Positions 1 through 7,135 of a DNA stretch of 47,930 nucleotides are shown here, piece after piece. This stretch comes from Rhodococcus sp. (in: high G+C Gram-positive bacteria). Its GTDB lineage: Bacteria > Actinomycetota > Actinomycetes > Mycobacteriales > Mycobacteriaceae. The stretch covers positions 1 to 47,930 of the forward strand of contig SEEV01000007.1 of the NCBI GenBank assembly GCA_004211695.1, read 5' to 3'. Every line of letters starts with the position of its first letter. The first letter of the stretch is position 1. The notes beneath the pieces are model-generated. The model was not told the origin of the DNA. It saw only the letters and a list, made by a program, of their open reading frames with translations, and made no database searches. A program made the translations under genes and the position numbers.

Positions 1-208
1 AGCCGGACACCCGGCAGTACAACGCTTCCGCCCTGTCGGCCCGAACACTCTCCGGTGTAGGTCGACCCAGGTAGACGTCGAGATCCTCCCGATCGAAGAC
101 TCGCTGACCGGAACCTGTATGCCGAGACGGTAACCGGCCCTACGACGCGGCCTTCCGGACCCCCACCACCGACATGCTCAGGCATGCCGCCGCCTCGCCG
201 ATGCGCAC
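1..208 (-). pseudogene. IS607-family serine recombinase (TnpA), N-terminal remnant, runs off the window
   Basis: Read on the minus strand from a GTG at 208, the frame begins MRIGEAAACL, a MerR/excisionase-like helix-turn-helix. It continues through GRLPSRHTGSGQ and then RVFDREDLDVYLGR, and reaches ALYCRVSG, the start of a serine-recombinase catalytic domain whose VS is followed by the nucleophile region. This HTH-then-CRVS order is typical of IS607-family transposases (known family). A TAG at 140-142 interrupts the same frame, at a position where related proteins usually carry an aromatic residue, so I call it broken. The catalytic domain and any TnpB partner would lie left of position 1. The gene points away from the phoX fragment at 257, so the element end probably lies at about 209-256. 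An active gene using a later start is a less likely alternative. Confidence 0.6.
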
Positions 209-256
209 GATCCGACAGCAACGGGAAGGACTAGAAAGTATTAGGGATTACGGTAA

Positions 257-667
257 CAGCTGAGAGCCTACTTCGTCGCGAGCTATGCGCGGACCAGCGA
301 CGGCAGCGTCGCCGAGCACGACGGCCAGGTGTGGTTCTACGACCCGGCGAAGCAGACGGTCACGCTGAAGACCCTGTTCGGTGTCAACCCCGATCCCGCT
401 GTCGACACCGCGAACTACGACGGACCCGACAACATCACCGTCTCGCCGTACGGCGGCGTGATCCTCGCCGAGGACGGTGAAGGAATCAGCCACCTCGTGG
501 GCGTCACGGCGGAGGGTGAGCCGTTCGCGATGGCTCGGAACGAGTTGAACGACAGCGAGTTCTGCGGTCCGGCATTCAGTGCGGACGGGAAGATCCTGTT
601 CGCGAACATCCAGTCGCCGGGGCTGACCCTGGCGATCAGAGGTCCGTGGCACCGTCCCCTGCCGTGA
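257..667 (+). pseudogene. PhoX-type alkaline phosphatase, C-terminal fragment
   Basis: The open frame runs from just after a TAA at 254-256 to the TGA at 665-667. It encodes the end of a PhoX/DUF839 phosphatase: YFVASYAR, VWFYDPAKQ, YDGPDNITVSPYGG, LAEDGEG, and the closing ILFANIQSPG and TLAIRGPW. PhoX proteins are Tat-exported, Ca/Fe-dependent phosphatases of about 600-700 residues that release phosphate from organophosphates (family knowledge). Only about 135 residues remain here, with no signal peptide and no start codon with a ribosome site. The reading frame stops exactly where the IS607-like remnant begins, so the gene was probably cut by that element. The stop codon lies inside a long hairpin shared with the convergent gtrA-like gene. 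Confidence 0.7.
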
Positions 668-705
668 GTACTTGTTAACCGCGGGCGGTTAACAAGTACT
701 CACGG
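662..705. terminator. Bidirectional hairpin, 21-bp perfect stem, 2-nt loop
   Basis: Bases 662-682 are an exact reverse complement of 685-705, separated by GG at 683-684. The hairpin sits between the convergent phoX fragment and the gtrA-like gene. The two stop codons (TGA at 665-667 plus strand, and 700-702 read on the minus strand) occupy mirror-image places in the stem. No T-run follows, which is common for actinobacterial terminators. Confidence 0.75.
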
Positions 706-1155
706 GCCGGGGGCAAAGACCCAACCGCGGAGCGCGAGGAATCGCAGCCCCCCGACGACCGCGCTGACGGCGACGACGAGGGCGACCTGCGTCAGTCCGT
801 CGGCGCCGGGGAAGAGTGTGCCCAGGAGAGCGAGTGCGACCGTGCTGACGGCCAGGCCGAGCAGTGCGAGCGTTCCGCCTTCCCACTGGGCGACGAACCA
901 GCGGACGCGGTCGGCGGCCTGGAAGGTGAGCCGCCGGTGGAGTTCGTTGGCCAACATCGAACTGGTCACCACGCCGACCAGGTTGGCGACGAACGACCCG
1001 TACACGTCGAGGGTGAAGAACGCGAGAGCGTAGAGCACGTTGCTCGACGTGCCCACCAGCGTGAACCGGGTCAATTGAGCGAGCACGCCGCCGGCCCGTC
1101 CACGTAGAGGGGGGTACGTGGACGAGCCGACGGCGTCGTGGAACTGAACGATCAT
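700..1155 (-). CDS. GtrA-like membrane protein
   Basis: A 151-residue protein with four predicted membrane spans. It begins with LAQLTRFTLVGTSSNVLYAL, and charged TFQAADRVRWF lies mid-protein. This is the layout of the GtrA/DPMS family, which helps move or present polyprenyl-linked sugars for modification of cell-envelope glycans (family role, substrate unknown). Its ATG lies 5 bp after the stop of the upstream efflux pump, so it is probably the last gene of a marR-pump-gtrA operon. It ends inside the 662-705 hairpin. Nothing in the window shows which glycan it serves. The exopolysaccharide locus is 19 kb away. Confidence 0.8.
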   Translation of the reverse strand: MIVQFHDAVGSSTYPPLRGRAGGVLAQLTRFTLVGTSSNVLYALAFFTLDVYGSFVANLVGVVTSSMLANELHRRLTFQAADRVRWFVAQWEGGTLALLGLAVSTVALALLGTLFPGADGLTQVALVVAVSAVVGGLRFLALRGWVFAPGP

Positions 1156-1160
1156 CTCAT

Positions 1161-3104
1161 TCAGCGGATGAGGGCGCCGTTGCCGGTGTCCGTCACCTGG
1201 CCGCCGCCGAGGACGCCGGCCACTTGATCTTCGCTCAGTCCCAGCTCACGCAGGCGATCCCAGACCGCGTCGAATTCGACGAGCTTGGCATTGAGATCGT
1301 TGCGCAGGCGGTTCACCTCGTCGCGGATCTTCTCGGCCTCGTCGATCGCCTCCAGCGTCTGCTCCGGCTGGGGCAGGAGCATGGAGAGGAGACGGTCGCG
1401 GGCGTCGGCGCTCAACCCGGCGAAGGGCTGGTGCTGATCCGCCGGAGCCTTGTGCCTGCCGCCGCGGATGTCGGACGACTGGATCGGCGCCGTGTCGGGC
1501 TCGAGTGCGTACTCCGGGATGGGGGCGTACTCGGGTTCCTGGACGGGCTCCTGCTCGCTCGACAGGTCGATGGTGCGACGCAGCGGGCGGTTGGGCAGCA
1601 GGATGACGGCGATCAGGGTGATGACGGCGACGACGGCGGCGATCAGGAAGATCCGGCCGGTCGCGTCTCCGTATGCGGTGCGGATGACGCCCTGGACGGG
1701 AGCGGGCATGGACGTCAGGTCCAGGCTTCCGCCACCGCTGCCCGACCCGCTCTTGATGCCGATCTTCGCGAAGCCGTCGGCCGACAGGTCGGCGACACGG
1801 GTGGCCAGCACCGAACCGAGAACCGAGACGCCGATCGCGCCACCGAAGGTCCGGAAGAAGGCGACCGAGCTGGATGCCGCACCGATGTTCTGGACGCTGA
1901 CGGTGTTCTGCACGGCGAGCACCAGGTTCTGCATCAGCATGCCCATGCCGAGGCCGATGATCGCGATGTAGGTGCCGACCAGGGTCAGGCTGGTTTCGTG
2001 ATCGATCGTGCCGAGCAGTCCGAAGCCGATGATCATCAGCACGGCGCCGCCGACGACGAACGGCTTCCACTTGCCGAAGCGGGTGATGAGCTGTCCGGAT
2101 CCGACCGTGCCGACGAGCATGCCCGCAACCATCGGGATGGTGAGCACGCCGGCCATGGTGGGGGTGTAGCCACGCGAGGTCTGGAAGTACTGACCGAGGA
2201 ACGTGGTGGAACCGAACATGCCGACACCGACCGCGACGGACGCGATGATGGCAAGGCCGGTGGTCTTCTCGGTGACGATCTTCAGCGGGATGATCGGCGA
2301 CTTGGCCTTGGCTTCGACGAGGATCGTCGCGGCCAGCAGGAGCACACCGGATCCGACGTACATGACCGTCTCGCGGGAGAACCACTCGTAGTAGCCGGCC
2401 TTGCCGGCGAACGAGACCCAGATGAGCAGGATGGACACACCGGCGGTCAGCAGCAGGGCGCCGAGCCAGTCGATCGAGACGTCGTCCTTCTTCTCGGTCG
2501 CGAGGTGCAGCGTGCGCTGCAGCAGGACCAGTGCGATGACGGCGAGCGGCACACACACGAAGAAGCACCAGCGCCAGCCGAGGGGGCTGTCGACGATGAC
2601 GCCGCCGAGGATCGGGCCGCCCGACATCGACACGGCCATGACGGCGCCCATGTAGCCGGAGTAGCGACCGCGCTCACGGGGGGAGACGATGGTGCCGATG
2701 ATGGCGACGACGAGGGCCGTCAGACCACCCATGCCGATGCCCTGGATGACACGTGCGGCCAGCAGGATCGGCACGTTGTGTGCGAACCCGGCGATCACCG
2801 AACCGATGACGAAGATGACGATCGCGCTCTGGACGAGGACCTTCTTGTTGAACAGGTCCGCCAGCTTGCCCCAGATCGGGGTGGAGGCGGCGTTTGCGAG
2901 CAACGCGCTGGTGATGACCCAGGCGTACGCGGTCTGCGTGCCCTTCAGGTCACCGATGATCGTCGGAAGGGCGGTGGCGACGATGGTGCTGCTCAGCAGT
3001 GCGGTGAACAGCGCCGCGAGCAGGCCGGTGAGGGCTTCGAGGATTTGTCGGTGCGTCATGGCCGTCGTCTCTTCAACCGGCGGCCGAGTCTGTGTTTCGG
3101 TCAT
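1161..3104 (-). CDS. DHA2-family (EmrB/QacA-type) 14-TM drug efflux MFS transporter
   Basis: A 647-residue proton-coupled exporter of the 14-span DHA2 group. TM1 contains SSTIVATALPTI, with the L/IVxxALPxI signature of drug:H+ antiporter-2 proteins. The antiporter motif appears as SGGPILGG near residues 160-168. Membrane spans end near residue 500. A cytoplasmic tail of about 140 residues follows, first Pro/Glu-rich and then with a predicted coiled coil (EAIDEAEKIRDEVNRL), longer than in most relatives. The start is the ATG at 3104, because it overlaps the marR stop as ATGA. A longer N-terminal extension in the same frame is only the marR gene read in another frame. The neighbouring repressor suggests induction by a substrate or drug. 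The exported compound cannot be told from sequence. Confidence 0.9.
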   Translation of the reverse strand: MTETQTRPPVEETTAMTHRQILEALTGLLAALFTALLSSTIVATALPTIIGDLKGTQTAYAWVITSALLANAASTPIWGKLADLFNKKVLVQSAIVIFVIGSVIAGFAHNVPILLAARVIQGIGMGGLTALVVAIIGTIVSPRERGRYSGYMGAVMAVSMSGGPILGGVIVDSPLGWRWCFFVCVPLAVIALVLLQRTLHLATEKKDDVSIDWLGALLLTAGVSILLIWVSFAGKAGYYEWFSRETVMYVGSGVLLLAATILVEAKAKSPIIPLKIVTEKTTGLAIIASVAVGVGMFGSTTFLGQYFQTSRGYTPTMAGVLTIPMVAGMLVGTVGSGQLITRFGKWKPFVVGGAVLMIIGFGLLGTIDHETSLTLVGTYIAIIGLGMGMLMQNLVLAVQNTVSVQNIGAASSSVAFFRTFGGAIGVSVLGSVLATRVADLSADGFAKIGIKSGSGSGGGSLDLTSMPAPVQGVIRTAYGDATGRIFLIAAVVAVITLIAVILLPNRPLRRTIDLSSEQEPVQEPEYAPIPEYALEPDTAPIQSSDIRGGRHKAPADQHQPFAGLSADARDRLLSMLLPQPEQTLEAIDEAEKIRDEVNRLRNDLNAKLVEFDAVWDRLRELGLSEDQVAGVLGGGQVTDTGNGALIR

Positions 3105-3610
3105 ACGCTGTGTGTTCCAATCGGGTTCGAGCTCGTGACGATCCGGTGTTCTGGATCGAAGAGTGTTTCCTTCAGGTGCCGGATGGACTCGAGGGCAATC
3201 GCTGCCTCGGTCTCGTTCCACCCGGTCATCAATTTCTGCATTCGTGCAGCCCGCTGTGTTCTCACGTGCTTGACGTACGCCATTCCCTCCGGCGATACGC
3301 GTATTCGAAACGCGCGTCCGTCGGCGGGATCCGAGTGGCGGGTGACGTAGCCGACGTCCACCAGATCGGTGATCTGGCGACTGAGTGAGGACTGGCTGAC
3401 ATACAGCTCGGTGGCGAGTTCGTTCTGCCGGCATTCCCCCCGAGCCGCGAGGACGAGGAGGACCCCCGTCAATGCGCGCGGGATGTGACCGTCGCCTTCC
3501 GACACCAGGGCATCGCGAAGCACGCGGCCGAAGAGGAAGACCTCGTCGATGAGCGCTTCGGTGGTGCCCAGGGATACGGACGACACGGAAGGCACTGACG
3601 AGACGGACAT
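3101..3610 (-). CDS. MarR-family transcriptional regulator
   Basis: A 169-residue winged-helix regulator. The HTH covers QNELATELYVSQSSLSRQI, followed by the wing DPADGRAFRIRVSPEG, the usual MarR pattern. MarR dimers bind palindromes near their own promoter and release them on ligand binding. I place the start at the ATG at 3610, preceded by an AGGGG-type ribosome site. A TTG at 3643 would add 11 residues but falls within the putative operator. Its stop overlaps the start of the efflux gene, so the two are translationally coupled and the regulator probably controls the pump. The dyad at 3629-3678 is its likely site. Confidence 0.9.
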   Translation of the reverse strand: MSVSSVPSVSSVSLGTTEALIDEVFLFGRVLRDALVSEGDGHIPRALTGVLLVLAARGECRQNELATELYVSQSSLSRQITDLVDVGYVTRHSDPADGRAFRIRVSPEGMAYVKHVRTQRAARMQKLMTGWNETEAAIALESIRHLKETLFDPEHRIVTSSNPIGTHSV

Positions 3611-3628
3611 GGCAACCCCTGAAGGACG

Positions 3629-3678
3629 ACTTACTTGATGCAAGCAACTATATACATCGTTAGTGCAAGCAAGTAAGT
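3629..3678. promoter_or_regulatory. Putative MarR operator region
   Basis: ACTTACTTG at 3629-3637 is the exact reverse complement of CAAGTAAGT at 3670-3678. The same interval has TGCAAGCAA twice as a direct repeat (3639-3647 and 3664-3672). A shorter dyad, CTTG-ATG-CAAG, lies at its left end. It covers the gap between the divergent marR and arsR genes, right where a MarR promoter should be. Binding is inferred. Confidence 0.55.
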
Positions 3679-3716
3679 CATTTCGGTGTCTGATGCATCA
3701 CAAAACAAAGTGGCCT

Positions 3717-3742
3717 ATTATCTGCGTATGAATGCAGATAAT
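3717..3742 (+). promoter_or_regulatory. ArsR/SmtB-type operator overlapping -10 box and start codon
   Basis: ATTATCTGC (3717-3725) and GCAGATAAT (3734-3742) form a perfect 9-bp inverted repeat around 8 bases that contain the arsR ATG at 3728. A TATTAT hexamer at 3716-3721 lies 6 bases upstream of that ATG, the distance expected for a leaderless transcript. AT-rich dyads of this kind are typical sites of metal-sensing ArsR proteins. Confidence 0.6.
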
Positions 3743-4135
3743 CGCGCTTGCCGGCGTCGGCTCGACGAAGACCAGGTAGGGCTGGTGGTCGAGGTCTTCC
3801 GCATGCTGGCCGACGCCACCCGGGTGCAGGTGCTCTGGCAACTCGTGGGCGGCGAACTGTCGGTGAACGAGCTGGCCGAACGGGTGGGGAAGCCGGCGCC
3901 GTCCGTCTCGCAACACCTCGCGAAGCTGCGGATGGCTCGACTGGTGCACACGCGCAGGGAGGGCACGTCGGTCTATTACAGCGTCGCCAACGAGCACGTG
4001 CAGCAGCTGGTCACCGACGCGGTGTTCAACGCCGAGCACGCCGGCCCCGGAATCCCCGGGCACCACCGCGCCACCGGCGACCTGCAGGTCATCCACGAGA
4101 GCACGGACCTCGCCGCGGGAGGAGAAGGCTCGTGA
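3728..4135 (+). CDS. ArsR/SmtB-family metal-responsive repressor
   Basis: A 135-residue winged helix: FRMLADATRVQVLWQL, then ELSVNELAERVGKPAPSVSQ as recognition helix, then REGTSVYYSV as the wing. The last helix (NEHVQQL...FNAEH) resembles the alpha-5 metal site of SmtB/NmtR/CzrA proteins, though one usual His is Asn here. Such repressors leave DNA when Zn, Ni, Co or Cd binds. I chose ATG 3728 over a GTG at 3686 because the -10 box and operator would otherwise lie inside the gene. The stop overlaps the GTG of the metal exporter, so the pair is a self-controlled efflux operon. Zn or Co/Ni is the most likely signal (inference). Confidence 0.88.
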   Translation: MNADNRACRRRLDEDQVGLVVEVFRMLADATRVQVLWQLVGGELSVNELAERVGKPAPSVSQHLAKLRMARLVHTRREGTSVYYSVANEHVQQLVTDAVFNAEHAGPGIPGHHRATGDLQVIHESTDLAAGGEGS

Positions 4136-5151
4136 CCGGTCACGACCATCCACACGGCCACGGCCACGGCCACGGCCACGGACACGGCCACTCCGGCGGG
4201 GTGCGCGGGGCGTTCCGTGAGATCTTCGCCCCGCACAGCCACGACTCCGCCGACAGCGTCGACGACGCACTCGAGGCGAGTGAGGTCGGTATCCGGGCGG
4301 TGAAGATCAGCCTGGTGGCGCTGGGTGTCACGGCCCTCGCCCAGGTGATCGTGGTGGTGCTGTCGGGTTCCGTCGCACTCGCCGCCGACACGGTCCACAA
4401 CTTCTCGGACGCGCTGACGGCGGTCCCGCTGTGGATCGCGTTCGCCCTCGGCCGGAGAGCGGCCACCCGGCGGTTCACGTACGGGTACGGCCGGGCGGAG
4501 GATCTCGCCGGGCTGTTCGTCGTCGCGATGATCGCGTTGTCCGCGGTCGTCGCGGGTGTGGAGGCGACCCGCCGGCTTCTCGACCCCGTGCCCATCCAGC
4601 ATCTCGGGTGGGTGGCTCTCGCCGGTGTCATCGGTTTCGCCGGCAACGAATGGGTCGCGCTGTACCGCATCCGGATCGGCCGCCGGATCGGTTCCGCGGC
4701 CCTCGTCGCCGACGGACTGCACGCGCGGACCGACGGATTCACTTCTCTCGCCGTGGTGTTGGGCGCCGGCGGCGTCGCCTTTGGAATTCCCCTCGCCGAT
4801 CCCGTGGTGGGCCTGATGATCACGGCCGCGATCCTGCTCGTGCTGCGGACCGCCGCCCGCGACGTGTTCCGGCGGCTGATGGACGGTGTCGACCCCGGAC
4901 TGGTCGACGCCGCCGAACGGGCACTCGCCGCCGAACCGGGCGTCGTCGGTGTGCGGAGCGTGAAGATGCGCTGGATCGGGCACCGCCTGCACGCCGACGC
5001 CGAACTCGATGTCGACCCCTCGACCAGCCTGAGCGACGCTCACCGCGTGGCACATACCGCGGAACACACGCTCACCCGCGCGTTCCCGAAGCTGAGCACC
5101 GCCCTCATCCACGCCTACCCGGCGCACGAGACTCTCGGTCAGCGAGCGTGA
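4132..5151 (+). CDS. Cation diffusion facilitator metal exporter
   Basis: A 339-residue CDF antiporter with a His-rich N-terminus (alternating His-Gly, residues 4-20), six predicted membrane spans and a C-terminal cytoplasmic domain. The two intramembrane half-sites read HNFSD (H89, D93) and HARTD (H197, D201). This HxxxD pairing is usual for zinc-type CDFs. It would export Zn2+ or a similar ion from the cytoplasm in exchange for protons. Translation starts at GTG 4132, overlapping the arsR stop, with GGAGGAGAAGG just upstream. Co-expression with the ArsR repressor fits metal-induced resistance. It ends 7 bp from the convergent sulfurtransferase stop. Confidence 0.92.
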   Translation: MTGHDHPHGHGHGHGHGHGHSGGVRGAFREIFAPHSHDSADSVDDALEASEVGIRAVKISLVALGVTALAQVIVVVLSGSVALAADTVHNFSDALTAVPLWIAFALGRRAATRRFTYGYGRAEDLAGLFVVAMIALSAVVAGVEATRRLLDPVPIQHLGWVALAGVIGFAGNEWVALYRIRIGRRIGSAALVADGLHARTDGFTSLAVVLGAGGVAFGIPLADPVVGLMITAAILLVLRTAARDVFRRLMDGVDPGLVDAAERALAAEPGVVGVRSVKMRWIGHRLHADAELDVDPSTSLSDAHRVAHTAEHTLTRAFPKLSTALIHAYPAHETLGQRA

Positions 5152-5158
5152 CTCGCGG

Positions 5159-6001
5159 TCACCGCGGGTCGGGGCCGGTGGCGACCGGACGGTCGGGATC
5201 GGACGACCACTGCGACCAGGAACCCGGATACAGGGCGGCGTCGACGCCGGCCAGCGCGAGTGCCGCAACCTGATGGGCCGCCGTGACACCGGATCCGCAG
5301 TAGACGCCGACCGGACGTCCGGGCTCGGCACCGACCGCGGCGAACCTTTCCTGCAGAGCCTCCGCGGGCGCGAACCGTCCGTCGGGTTTGAGATTCTCGG
5401 ACGTCGGGGCGCTGCGGGCGCCGGGAATGTGTCCTGCGCGGGGATCGACGGGTTCGGTTTCTCCCGAGTACCGCTCGGCGGCACGGGCATCGAGAAGGTG
5501 ACCGGCGGCCGCGAGCTCGCCAGCCTCGTCGGCAGTCAATGTCGGGAGGTGGCCGGCAGTGAGCACGACGTCACCGTGGAATCGTGGTTGCTCGTCGCCG
5601 GACCGGGTGGGGTGGCCCGCCGACTTCCATGCGCCGAGGCCACCGTCGAGCATTCTCGTGTCGGCAACTCCGGCCCAGCGCAGCAGCCACCATGCCCGCG
5701 CGGCGGCAAGGTTTCCGGTGTCGTCGTAGACCACGACAGGTCGGCCCGCGCGGATGCCCCACCGGCGCGCAGCGTCCTGGAGGTCCGTCACCGTCGGTAA
5801 CGGATGCCGCCCGAGTTCCGGGGTTCCCGGGGCGGCCAGTTCGGTGTCGAGGTCGACGAACACGGCCCCGGGGATGTGCGCGTCGAGATAGTGCTGCCGG
5901 CCTTCGGTGTCGCCGAGCGCCCACCGCACGTCGAGGAGGGTGGGCGGAGCGTCGCTGCTCAACGATTGCGCCAACTCGTCGACCGTCACCAGAGGGCTCA
6001 T
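5159..6001 (-). CDS. Two-domain sulfurtransferase (rhodanese / 3-mercaptopyruvate type)
   Basis: A 280-residue tandem rhodanese. The inactive N-domain has LLDVRW, HIPGAVFVDLD and VVVYDDTG. The C-domain has HLLDARAAERYSGE, GHIPGARSAP and the active loop CGSGVTA with catalytic Cys235. The loop CGSGVT is typical of 3-mercaptopyruvate sulfurtransferases, while CRKGVT marks classical thiosulfate sulfurtransferases, so MST-like activity is a little more likely. It acts in the cytoplasm, moving sulfane sulfur to thiols or cyanide. The start is the ATG at 6001. The same frame continues upstream into the decayed BcsB-like gene, but that part is unrelated. It appears monocistronic. Confidence 0.88.
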   Translation of the reverse strand: MSPLVTVDELAQSLSSDAPPTLLDVRWALGDTEGRQHYLDAHIPGAVFVDLDTELAAPGTPELGRHPLPTVTDLQDAARRWGIRAGRPVVVYDDTGNLAAARAWWLLRWAGVADTRMLDGGLGAWKSAGHPTRSGDEQPRFHGDVVLTAGHLPTLTADEAGELAAAGHLLDARAAERYSGETEPVDPRAGHIPGARSAPTSENLKPDGRFAPAEALQERFAAVGAEPGRPVGVYCGSGVTAAHQVAALALAGVDAALYPGSWSQWSSDPDRPVATGPDPR

Positions 6002-6069
6002 CGCACCACTGTCGCACAACGCAGGTTCCGCGTGCCGCGGAGGCGGGAACCTGGCACCCTGGCACGAGT

Positions 6070-6915
6070 GACGGGACTTCTGTCGACGGCGCTGGTCGTG
6101 GTCGCGCTGTTCGGATTGGTGGGGTGCAGTTCCGTCGCCGCGGTACCGTTCTCCCGGATCACGATCGAGCGGTCGAACGGGCCGTCGGTGGATGTCGGCG
6201 TCGGCCGGCCGTAGGGGAGGCGCCGCACGTCGACCCGCACCGGCTGCGCGCCGTCGTAGGCGGTGACTGCTGCGCCGAGGTCGACCGCCGCCGCGCTCTC
6301 CGCCGAACTGGGATCGCCGGGAAGGTAGAGATGCAGCTGCAACCGGTGGGAGGAAGTCCGCGACCACCGTCGGATTCGCAGGGGTACCGCTGTACATCAC
6401 GGCACGCACATCGCGGAAGTTCAGGCTGCGTCCCGTCCAGTCCTCCGGCTAGACGTTGTCCAGCGGTACCAGCGTGGTCCGGAGCGTGACGGCGACCGCC
6501 TGATTGGTGAGCTCGGTGCCCGCCGGGGGAATGGACACCGGCGCCTTCGCCGCGGGAGCGCCGGACAACTCCACCCGCCTGAGGGAACTCCCGCGGATTC
6601 GACGTCGATCCAGGCGCGGCCGACATTGCCGGGAAGGTCGACGATCCTGTCGAGTGACGTGGGAGTGAGCCCCTGCGGGACCGGGACGGTGACCATGACG
6701 TTGTCGTGGTTGCCGCGGAACGGCACGGCCTCACCGAACCCGAGAGAGCGGGAATCGAGCGAGACAGTGCCGCTCGGCTGCGGTTCGATCTCCGAAGACA
6801 CCGGATCCTTCGCATGCGCCACCGGAAACGGCAACACCAACCCACACGCGGCGACCACCGCGAGAAACCGGGCAGCGGACGGGCGGAAGGGTGCGGCGAC
6901 GGGCGTCGGCGACAC
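6070..6915 (-). pseudogene. Decayed secreted protein, BcsB-like
   Basis: Three minus-strand frames join into one protein-like sequence. The first has a signal peptide (FLAVVAACGLVLPFPVAHA), then SLDSRSLGFGEAVPFRG and VGRAWIDVES. After a frameshift near 6590 come VELSGAPAAKAPV and TLRTTLVPLDNV, then an in-frame TAG at about 6450. NFRDVRAVMYSGTPANPTVV and ADFLPP follow, then a second frameshift near 6350 leads to LHLYLPGDPSSAESAAA and FDRSIVIRENG, where similarity ends. The order, with the FLPP..LYLP step and FDR.IVIR strand, recalls BcsB-like cellulose-synthase partner proteins found in actinobacteria, but only about a third of the usual length remains. With three disruptions it cannot make a full protein. 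The BcsB assignment is tentative. Confidence 0.55.
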
Positions 6916-6983
6916 TTTCGGTGCGGCGCGGCGGTGAAATCTAAGAATCGGTATAAATGGGACGTTCGTGCCTGACGCTACAT

Positions 6984-7021
6984 CGACGCACGCGATTTCG
7001 TGCGTCGAAACGCAATTCGAC
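6984..7021. promoter_or_regulatory. Overlapping dyads upstream of the FHA-HTH gene
   Basis: CGACGCACG (6984-6992) pairs exactly with CGTGCGTCG (6999-7007), spacer 6. Overlapping it, GTCGAA (7004-7009) pairs with TTCGAC (7016-7021), also spacer 6. They lie about 115-150 bp upstream of the FHA-HTH start. They could be its own operator (inference). Confidence 0.4.
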
Positions 7022-7135
7022 ACAGGGCAGCGCAATTATGTTGTCGGCCTTATGATGTGTGGCCGTGTGCGACGTAAAGTAGAATCGGCTGGGAGACACC
7101 GAAATTCTGGCGCTGTCGGAATGAAGGAAATGATC

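Noticed and set aside
1224-3350. A 708-codon plus-strand frame opposite the efflux gene.
   Set aside because: It is Asp/Gly/Arg-rich, matches no family, and is the antisense of a well-supported MFS/marR pair.
3105-3647. N-terminal extension of the efflux gene to 828 residues.
   Set aside because: The added part is Arg-rich, is the marR gene in another frame, and the ATGA overlap at 3101-3104 gives a better start.
3748-4131. In-frame extension upstream of the CDF exporter.
   Set aside because: It overlaps arsR in another frame and reads as Arg/Pro-rich shadow. GTG 4132 with a ribosome site explains the start.
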